This document shows positions 9,053-13,103 of a DNA stretch of 13,103 nucleotides, one piece after another (the first letter of the stretch is position 1; every line of letters begins with the position of its first letter). A program made the position numbers and the translations under genes. The DNA comes from DATLFI01 sp035524895 (GTDB taxonomy: Bacteria; Acidobacteriota; Thermoanaerobaculia; Multivoradales; Multivoraceae): NCBI GenBank assembly GCA_035524895.1, contig DATLFI010000104.1, positions 1-13,103 on the forward strand. The letters are read 5' to 3'. The notes beneath the pieces are model-generated. The model worked only from the letters and a program-made list of their open reading frames with translations, did no database searches and had not been told where the DNA came from.

Positions 9053-10146
9053 AGCCGCATCGGCATGATCACGCAGAGGTAGCGTCCGCTCTCTGCGCCG
9101 ACCGGGTGCCCTATGCACTGCGAGTTGGCGTCCTTGAGGTCGAGGCGGACTTGCTCCCCTTCGACCGCCCCCAGGAACTGCGCGAGGTAGTCGGGGTTGA
9201 GGCCGATCTCGAGCGGCGGACCATCGTACTCGCATTCGAGGCGCTCGACTGCTTCGCCGAGATCCGGGTTGACCGCGGACACCGTGAGCTCCGCAGGGTC
9301 CAACTTCAGGCGCACGACGCGTGCGCGCTCACCAGACAACAGCGCCACTCGGTTGATGACTTCCATGAGCCGGCGGCGATCGAACACAGTGCGCTTGTCG
9401 CTGTCCTTGGAAATCACCTTCTCGTAGTCGGGAAAAGCACCCTCGAGGATGCGGCAGATCAGCTCGCGCCGGCCAATCTGGAACGAGAGGTGGTGTTCAC
9501 CACGGCGAAATCGGAGATCTTCGGCACTGTCGAAGCGCTGGATCTCCTGGAGCGCCTTGCGGGGCACCAGCACGCCGTCGCTGCTTTCGGCGGCCGCTTG
9601 GGGCATCTCGACCAGCGCCAGCCGATGACCGTCGGTAGCCACCATCTCGACCGCGCCGTCCTTCGCGCGCAGGAGCGCACCATTGAGTTGGAAACGCGAC
9701 TCCTCGGCCGAGACCGCGAACAGCACCTTCGCGATCATGCGTTTGAGATCGGCGAAGGGCAGCAACAGCTCCGCGCCCTGTGGTACCTCGGGCAGGGTCG
9801 GAAAGTCTTCGGGCGAGAGGCCGTGGATCTTGAACCGCGAGTTACCGGCCCGAATCTGGAGCGCCTGGTCACCCTCGAGGGAGAGCTGCACCTGCTCGCC
9901 ATCCAGCGCACGCACGATCTCGACGAACTTGCGAGCCTGCACCGCGATCGCCCCATCCGCGCCGACCTCGGCGTCGCACCAGGAACGCAGCGACACCTCG
10001 AGGTCGGTCGCCGCCAGTTGGAGTCGGTCGCCGCGAGCCCGCAGGAGCAGGTGAGACAACACCGGCACGGTGGACTTGCGCTCCACCACCCCCTGCATGG
10101 GTACCAACTCCGTGAGCAACTCCGCTCGGTCGATCCGCAGATCCAT
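9049..10146 (-). CDS. dnaN: DNA polymerase III beta subunit (sliding clamp)
   Basis: The 365-residue beta clamp, almost the same length as the E. coli protein (366). It forms a dimeric ring that holds the replicative polymerase on DNA and docks many repair proteins. The sequence covers all three clamp domains. Recognisable blocks are RKSTVPVLSHLLL (23-35), ATDLEVSL (46-53), the mid-protein ATDGHRLAL, the FPDYEKVI segment, and the C-terminal MPMRL (361-365) that lines the client-binding pocket and matches E. coli. The ATG at 10144-10146 is supported by a strong ribosome site. It lies 367 bases after dnaA, a spacer with DnaA-box-like sites and a possible promoter of its own, and is followed closely by recF. 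Confidence 0.98.
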   Translation of the reverse strand: MDLRIDRAELLTELVPMQGVVERKSTVPVLSHLLLRARGDRLQLAATDLEVSLRSWCDAEVGADGAIAVQARKFVEIVRALDGEQVQLSLEGDQALQIRAGNSRFKIHGLSPEDFPTLPEVPQGAELLLPFADLKRMIAKVLFAVSAEESRFQLNGALLRAKDGAVEMVATDGHRLALVEMPQAAAESSDGVLVPRKALQEIQRFDSAEDLRFRRGEHHLSFQIGRRELICRILEGAFPDYEKVISKDSDKRTVFDRRRLMEVINRVALLSGERARVVRLKLDPAELTVSAVNPDLGEAVERLECEYDGPPLEIGLNPDYLAQFLGAVEGEQVRLDLKDANSQCIGHPVGAESGRYLCVIMPMRL

Positions 10147-10150
10147 GCGT

Positions 10151-10163
10151 GCTCCTACCTCCT
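10151..10163 (-). promoter_or_regulatory. Tandem ribosome binding sites of dnaN
   Basis: On the minus strand AGGAGG (10158-10163) is followed by AGGAGC (10151-10156), as the repeat TAGGAGGTAGGAGC. The spacings to the ATG are 11 and 4 bases. This is the strongest Shine-Dalgarno region in the window and suggests high dnaN translation. Confidence 0.65.
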
Positions 10164-10185
10164 ACCTGTCCGCTCTTGGAAGATC

Positions 10186-10194
10186 AATATAGCA
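10186..10194 (-). promoter_or_regulatory. Tentative extended -10 promoter element for dnaN
   Basis: The minus strand reads TGCTATATT, which is TG-N plus TATATT, five of six bases to the -10 consensus. No good -35 is seen at 17 bases. A start about 7 bases downstream would give a leader of roughly 30 bases containing the strong ribosome site. The same A/T patch could instead serve as an unwinding site. Confidence 0.35.
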
Positions 10195-10293
10195 GTCGTA
10201 GCAGCCGGAGTAGGGAGGAAGGAATCCTGCGGAAATCCGCTTTGCCCACCGGTGACGCACGGGTTGTGTCCCTGGAAGCGCAGCGGATGGGAG

Positions 10294-10302
10294 TGTGGAG
10301 AA
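10294..10302 (-). promoter_or_regulatory. DnaA box-like site
   Basis: The minus strand reads TTCTCCACA, one mismatch from TTATCCACA. It lies in the dnaA-dnaN spacer. Confidence 0.5.
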
Positions 10303-10336
10303 CGTGTGGGAGACCTGTGCCCCGACGCAGGACGGT

Positions 10337-10345
10337 CGTGGACAA
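10337..10345 (-). promoter_or_regulatory. Weak DnaA box-like site
   Basis: The minus strand reads TTGTCCACG, two mismatches from TTATCCACA, in the same orientation as the site at 10294 and 43 bases from it. Confidence 0.35.
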
Positions 10346-10429
10346 AATCACGTCTCGGACGCCGAGAGGTTCGTGGCGAGGATCCTTCCACAGTGCTACC
10401 CGGAGGCATTCCGCGGCTGCTCCGCAGAG

Positions 10430-10438
10430 TTGTCCACA
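10430..10438 (+). promoter_or_regulatory. DnaA box-like site
   Basis: The plus strand reads TTGTCCACA, one mismatch from TTATCCACA. It is oriented opposite to the other two sites in this spacer. Confidence 0.5.
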
Positions 10439-10513
10439 GCTCTTCTTGGCGCCTCTTCCCCGCGCTCTCGACCTTCGTCGCGAGGGCAACGCGTACCCGA
10501 CGTGGAGGTACGG

Positions 10514-11860
10514 CTACTCGAGCTGGCGAACGAACTGATCGAGCACGCGGTCGAGGTTGGGGTCCTGCTGCCGCAAGCTGCCGATCTTCTCGACGGCGTA
10601 CATCACGGTACTGTGGTGCTTGTCGTTGAACTGCTTGCCGATCTCGGGGTACGAGAGCGTCGTCAGCCTCTTGCACAAGTACATCGCCACCTGGCGGGGG
10701 AACGCGACTTGGCGGGAGTTGTTGCGGCTCTTGATCTCCGGCAGGCGCAACCCGTAGTGGTGCGCGACGACCCGCAGGATCTCGCTCGCCGCAAGCGTGC
10801 GCTTGCCCGGCAGCAGGTCCCGCAGCGTTTCCTGCGAGAGCTCGATGTCGATGGGTCGCCCGGTGAGCGCCGAGAAGGCCTGGACACGGTTGAGCAGGCC
10901 TTCGAGCTCCCGGATGTTGGAACGCACCTGCTGCGCGATGAACAGCGCGACCGGGTCTGGCAGCTCGATGCTCTCGAGTGCTGCCTTGCGTTTGAGGATC
11001 GCTATCTTGGTCTCGAGATCCGGCGGCTGGATGTCGGCGATCAGGCCCCAGCCAAACCGGCTGCGCAGACGCTCTTCGAGAGTCGGGATGTCCTGCGGCT
11101 GGGAGTCCGAGGACAGGATGATCTGCTTCTGGAGGGTGTAGAGCGCGTTGAAGGTGTGGAAGAACTCCTCCTGGGTGCGCTCTTTGTTGGCCAGGAACTG
11201 GACGTCGTCGATCAGCAGCGCGTCGATCGTGCGGTAGCGCTCGCGGAACGCTGGCATCCGGTCGAAGCGGATGGAGTTGATCAGCTCGTTCACGAACTGC
11301 TCGGCGGTGAAGTAGAGGACCCGGAAGCCGGGGCGCTCGGCTCGCAGTTGCTGCGCGGCGGCGTGCAGCAAGTGCGTCTTGCCCAGGCCGACGCCGCCGT
11401 AGAGGAACAGCGGGTTGTAGGTCTCACCCGGCGCTTCGGCGACGGCACGCGCGGCGGCTACCGCGAACTGATTCGAGGAGCCGACGACGAACGTGTCGAA
11501 GGTGTAGCGTTGGTTGAACTCTTGCGCCGGCAGCGCCACCGCGTCGCTGTGGGTCACTCGCTTGGGGGGTGCCGAGGTCGAGGAGGCTGCAGCCTGCGGC
11601 GGAGCCGGGTCATGCTGGCCGTCGGCCACTGCGAACAGGACTTCGAACTTGGAACCCTTGAACCCGGCGATGGCGCGGTCGACGACCGGGCGATAGCTCT
11701 GTTCGAGGGCGTGGAGAAAGCGATCGTTCGGCGCAAGGAGCACCAGCCGACGCGGCTCCTCGGAGTGTACTTGTAGGGGACGGAACCAGGTGCGAAATTC
11801 GTCGGCGGAAAGCTGACGACGCAGGGCTTGCTTCAGGCTAAACCACGTGGAATCGGTCAT
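10514..11860 (-). CDS. dnaA: Chromosomal replication initiator protein DnaA
   Basis: The 448-residue AAA+ initiator that binds DnaA boxes and melts oriC. Domain I is about 1-80 and a Pro/Ala/Ser-rich linker (domain II) about 81-114. The AAA+ core has Walker A GGVGLGKT (155-162), Walker B LLIDDV (215-220) and sensor/arginine-finger segments around RLRSRFGWGL (264-273). The DNA-binding domain IV has SRNNSRQVAFPRQVAMYL (378-395) and the signature helix DKHHSTVMYAVEKI (413-426). The frame is open well upstream, but homology starts at the ATG at 11858-11860; an in-frame GTG lies 27 bases earlier inside a DnaA box. The Shine-Dalgarno is poor. The DnaA boxes just upstream (11880-11910) point to autoregulation. 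The gene is divergent from mutY and 367 bases from dnaN. Confidence 0.98.
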   Translation of the reverse strand: MTDSTWFSLKQALRRQLSADEFRTWFRPLQVHSEEPRRLVLLAPNDRFLHALEQSYRPVVDRAIAGFKGSKFEVLFAVADGQHDPAPPQAAASSTSAPPKRVTHSDAVALPAQEFNQRYTFDTFVVGSSNQFAVAAARAVAEAPGETYNPLFLYGGVGLGKTHLLHAAAQQLRAERPGFRVLYFTAEQFVNELINSIRFDRMPAFRERYRTIDALLIDDVQFLANKERTQEEFFHTFNALYTLQKQIILSSDSQPQDIPTLEERLRSRFGWGLIADIQPPDLETKIAILKRKAALESIELPDPVALFIAQQVRSNIRELEGLLNRVQAFSALTGRPIDIELSQETLRDLLPGKRTLAASEILRVVAHHYGLRLPEIKSRNNSRQVAFPRQVAMYLCKRLTTLSYPEIGKQFNDKHHSTVMYAVEKIGSLRQQDPNLDRVLDQFVRQLE

Positions 11861-11879
11861 TTGAAGGGTCCAGACACAC

Positions 11880-11888
11880 TCATCCACA
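11880..11888 (+). promoter_or_regulatory. DnaA box upstream of dnaA
   Basis: The plus strand reads TCATCCACA, one mismatch from TTATCCACA. It lies 20 bases upstream of the dnaA start codon, inside the presumed leader. Confidence 0.6.
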
Positions 11889-11890
11889 GG

Positions 11891-11910
11891 ATTTCCACAC
11901 CTGTGGAAAA
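11891..11910. promoter_or_regulatory. Head-to-head pair of DnaA boxes forming a dyad
   Basis: ATTTCCACA (11891-11899, plus) faces TTTTCCACA (11902-11910, minus). Together they form the perfect dyad TTTCCACA-CC-TGTGGAAA at 11892-11909. The minus-strand site fits TTWTNCACA exactly. The plus site differs from it only in the first base. Confidence 0.65.
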
Positions 11911-11917
11911 CAGCCCG

Positions 11918-11937
11918 ATCAAGAGCAATCAAGAGCA
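11918..11937 (+). repeat. Two perfect tandem copies of ATCAAGAGCA
   Basis: The 10-base unit occurs at 11918-11927 and 11928-11937 with no change and no spacer, eight bases from the DnaA-box dyad. A one-helical-turn period beside DnaA boxes is suggestive of an iteron-like or origin element, but the binding factor is unknown. Confidence 0.7.
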
Positions 11938-11976
11938 GCTGTGAAGAGGAAGCAAAGAGCCTCGAAAGAGGATGGA

Positions 11977-12005
11977 AGGATAGCAACGGCGGGCACCGTC
12001 GGCAA
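11977..12005 (-). promoter_or_regulatory. Tentative dnaA promoter
   Basis: The minus strand has TTGCCG (12000-12005), a 17-base spacer and TATCCT (11977-11982) preceded by TGC, an extended -10. Each hexamer matches at four of six bases. Transcription would start near 11970 and give a leader of about 110 bases containing the tandem repeat and all three DnaA boxes, which would allow DnaA-mediated autorepression. Confidence 0.35.
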
Positions 12006-12009
12006 GGGT

Positions 12010-12033
12010 CCCAAGCCCAAGAAAACGCCCAAG
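12010..12033 (+). repeat. Three CCCAAG direct repeats
   Basis: CCCAAG occurs at 12010-12015, 12016-12021 and 12028-12033, so the unit is spaced by multiples of six. It lies in the dnaA/mutY spacer next to the tentative -35. Such a short motif could arise by chance. Confidence 0.4.
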
Positions 12034-12165
12034 GAACGCCGCGTGGCGACCTGTAAGAGTCGCCCGAATCGGGAGTTAGAGCGCGGCGAGGATGCCCCGA
12101 AGAAATCTCGAGCCCGCGTTCGGGTCGCCACTCTCCGAGTGCAGCCATCGAGGGGTGGCGCGAAC

Positions 12166-13103
12166 GTGGCCGGCGGCCTGTTGCTGCGCTGGTACGACCG
12201 CGCGCGACGCGACCTGCCGTGGCGGAACACCCGAGATCCGTACCAAATTCTTGTCTCCGAGGTGATGCTCCAACAGACCCGCGTGGCGGCAGCGCTCGAG
12301 CCGTACCGACGTTTCGTACAGCGCTTTCCGGACGCCAGCGCCCTGGCTGCTGCGCAGGCGCTCGAGGTCCGCGTGATGTGGTCCGGCCTCGGGTACTACC
12401 GTCGAGCCGAACGCCTGCACCAGGCTGCGCGAGCGATCGTTGCTCGCGGCGAGGTGCCTAGCGATCCGGAGGAGCTGCGCCGCCTTCCGGGCGTGGGGCG
12501 ATACACCGCGGCGGCGGTGGCGAGCATCGCTTTCGGGGTGGCGGAGCCGGCCCTCGACGGCAACGTGGTGCGGGTGTTGGCGCGGCTGCGGCGAGATTCC
12601 GGGGATCCGAACCGCGCCGTGGTCCGCGCACGGCTCGAGGAGACGGCGCGAGCGCTGCTCGACCCGCGGCGGCCCGGCGACAGCAACCAGGCGTTGATGG
12701 AGCTGGGCGCGACGGTGTGCCTGCCGACAGCGCCTCGCTGTCGAGAGTGCCCACTCGCGGGTGGTTGCCGGAGCCGAGGCGCCGCGGCGGAACGTTACCC
12801 TCGGCGGGACCGGCGGCACCAAGAGCGACAGCGCGAGAGCTGGCTGGTGTTGGTGGTCGAGTCGAGCGGGCGCTGGCTGCTGTTGCAGCGGCCCGAGGGA
12901 CCGGGCTTCTTGGCCGGGAGCTGGCTGTTGCCGTGGGCGGACGCGGGTCGCGGCGAGGCCGAGGCGCTGCGCGACGCCGAGCGGCGTTACGGCGTGCGCT
13001 TTGCGCTGCATGACGGGATCCGCGCGCGCACCCGCCACGCCATCACCTTCCGTGACATCGAAGCGACCGTGGTGCGGGCGCGCCTCGACGGCGTGGTGGG
13101 AGA
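12166..13103 (+). CDS. mutY: Adenine DNA glycosylase MutY, 3' end missing
   Basis: Removes adenine mispaired with 8-oxoguanine or guanine, preventing G:C to T:A mutations. 312 codons are visible and the frame leaves the right edge. From the GTG at 12166: the catalytic region SEVMLQQT (31-38) with E32, the helix-hairpin-helix LPGVGRYTAAAV (107-118), the catalytic aspartate D131 in ALDGNVVRV, and the [4Fe-4S] ligands C185, C192, C195 and C201 with C-X6-C-X2-C-X5-C spacing. A NUDIX-like 8-oxoG-recognition domain begins near 225. No ATG exists in frame upstream. Other candidate starts are GTG at 12139, GTG at 12043 (with AAGGA 7 bases before it) and GTG at 11941. The 12166 start gives a normal N-terminus and has AGGGG 10 bases before it. 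Function is certain; the start is not. Confidence 0.93.
   Translation, partial: MAGGLLLRWYDRARRDLPWRNTRDPYQILVSEVMLQQTRVAAALEPYRRFVQRFPDASALAAAQALEVRVMWSGLGYYRRAERLHQAARAIVARGEVPSDPEELRRLPGVGRYTAAAVASIAFGVAEPALDGNVVRVLARLRRDSGDPNRAVVRARLEETARALLDPRRPGDSNQALMELGATVCLPTAPRCRECPLAGGCRSRGAAAERYPRRDRRHQERQRESWLVLVVESSGRWLLLQRPEGPGFLAGSWLLPWADAGRGEAEALRDAERRYGVRFALHDGIRARTRHAITFRDIEATVVRARLDGVVG

Larger units (their letters stand above)
10147..10513. other. dnaA-dnaN spacer, candidate half of a bipartite oriC
   Basis: This 367-base stretch has no convincing gene. It holds three good DnaA-box-like 9-mers (listed separately), a weaker one ending CCACA at 10384-10392, and an A/T-rich patch at about 10178-10194 next to dnaN. 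It also holds a 12-base dyad GCGGAAATCCGC at 10229-10240 and a 6-bp stem (10492-10497 with 10507-10512) just after the dnaA stop. In B. subtilis and many other bacteria the unwinding part of the origin lies between dnaA and dnaN, next to DnaA boxes. Assignment as an origin element is inference from position and box density. Confidence 0.5.
11861..12165. other. Divergent dnaA/mutY spacer, candidate oriC half and dnaA control region
   Basis: This 305-base stretch contains three DnaA-box-like 9-mers in 31 bases (11880-11910), a perfect dyad, a tandem 10-base repeat, a purine-rich plus strand from about 11941 to 11980 and a tentative dnaA promoter. It is visibly less G/C-rich than the flanking genes. 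One plus-strand frame, continuous with mutY, has no stop from 11842 onwards. Its third-position G/C is lower than in the mutY core, so I read most of it as non-coding. Position, box density and the switch in gene direction make it the stronger oriC candidate of the two dnaA flanks; this is inference. Confidence 0.55.

Noticed and set aside
10492..10512. Possible dnaA terminator hairpin
   Set aside because: The stem is only 6 bp and no T-run follows, so an intrinsic terminator cannot be supported.
8479..10629. A 716-residue open frame on the plus strand
   Set aside because: Antisense to recF and dnaN; composition is that of a shadow frame and it crosses both intergenic spacers.
10155..10676. 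Small open frames in the dnaA-dnaN spacer on the minus strand
   Set aside because: They overlap dnaA or consist of Arg/Pro/Ser-rich low-complexity sequence with no ribosome site; the DnaA-box-like sites explain the region better.
10295..11776. A 493-residue open frame on the plus strand
   Set aside because: Antisense to dnaA, with no recognisable domain.
11861..12148. N-terminal extension of DnaA to an upstream start at 12148
   Set aside because: DnaA homology begins at the ATG at 11860. The extension covers the DnaA boxes and tentative promoter and has no DnaA-like sequence.
12076..13038. A 320-residue open frame on the minus strand
   Set aside because: Antisense to mutY, whose catalytic and iron-sulfur motifs are clear; the reverse frame has no family features.

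Overview
The window is a high-GC bacterial chromosome segment carrying the replication-initiation neighbourhood. A leftward (minus-strand) row of housekeeping genes, in transcription order, is dnaA, dnaN, recF, gyrB, gyrA, a small transaldolase, a CPBP-family membrane protease and a CPA2 cation/proton antiporter cut by the left edge. On the other side of dnaA, a mutY adenine glycosylase gene runs rightward and is cut by the right edge. The order dnaA-dnaN-recF-gyrB-gyrA is the widely conserved origin cluster. GyrB carries the long insertion near the TOPRIM domain that is typical of Proteobacteria and relatives. With the GC content and strong GC3 bias, this suggests a deltaproteobacterial-type lineage (for example Myxococcota, Desulfobacterota or Binatota). 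I cannot place it more precisely from sequence alone.

Layout: 1-748 antiporter (partial); 741-1403 CPBP protease, overlapping the antiporter start by 8 bases; 1480-2139 transaldolase; 2245-4875 gyrA with a long acidic Pro/Glu tail; 4876-5054 a spacer whose plus strand is G-rich; 5055-7601 gyrB; 7602-7860 a spacer with a hairpin and a tentative promoter; 7861-8982 recF with a TTG start; 8983-9048 a short spacer made partly of an 11-base tandem repeat; 9049-10146 dnaN; 10147-10513 dnaA-dnaN spacer with DnaA-box-like sites; 10514-11860 dnaA; 11861-12165 divergent dnaA/mutY spacer with a tight DnaA-box cluster; 12166-13103 mutY (partial).

How it works together: DnaA binds boxes at the origin and opens it, the beta clamp (DnaN) tethers the polymerase, RecF acts at stalled forks and gaps, and GyrA2B2 removes the positive supercoils ahead of the fork. 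MutY repairs A:8-oxoG mispairs left after replication. Both spacers flanking dnaA carry DnaA-box-like 9-mers, so the best reading is a bipartite oriC with dnaA between its halves. The divergent dnaA/mutY arrangement would make the genes on both sides co-directional with forks leaving the upstream half. No mobile element, CRISPR array, rRNA or tRNA was seen. The most unusual points are the origin architecture, the gyrase tail, the repeat at the dnaN/recF junction and the replacement of the usual rpmH-rnpA side of dnaA by mutY. I found no clearly novel multi-gene system.
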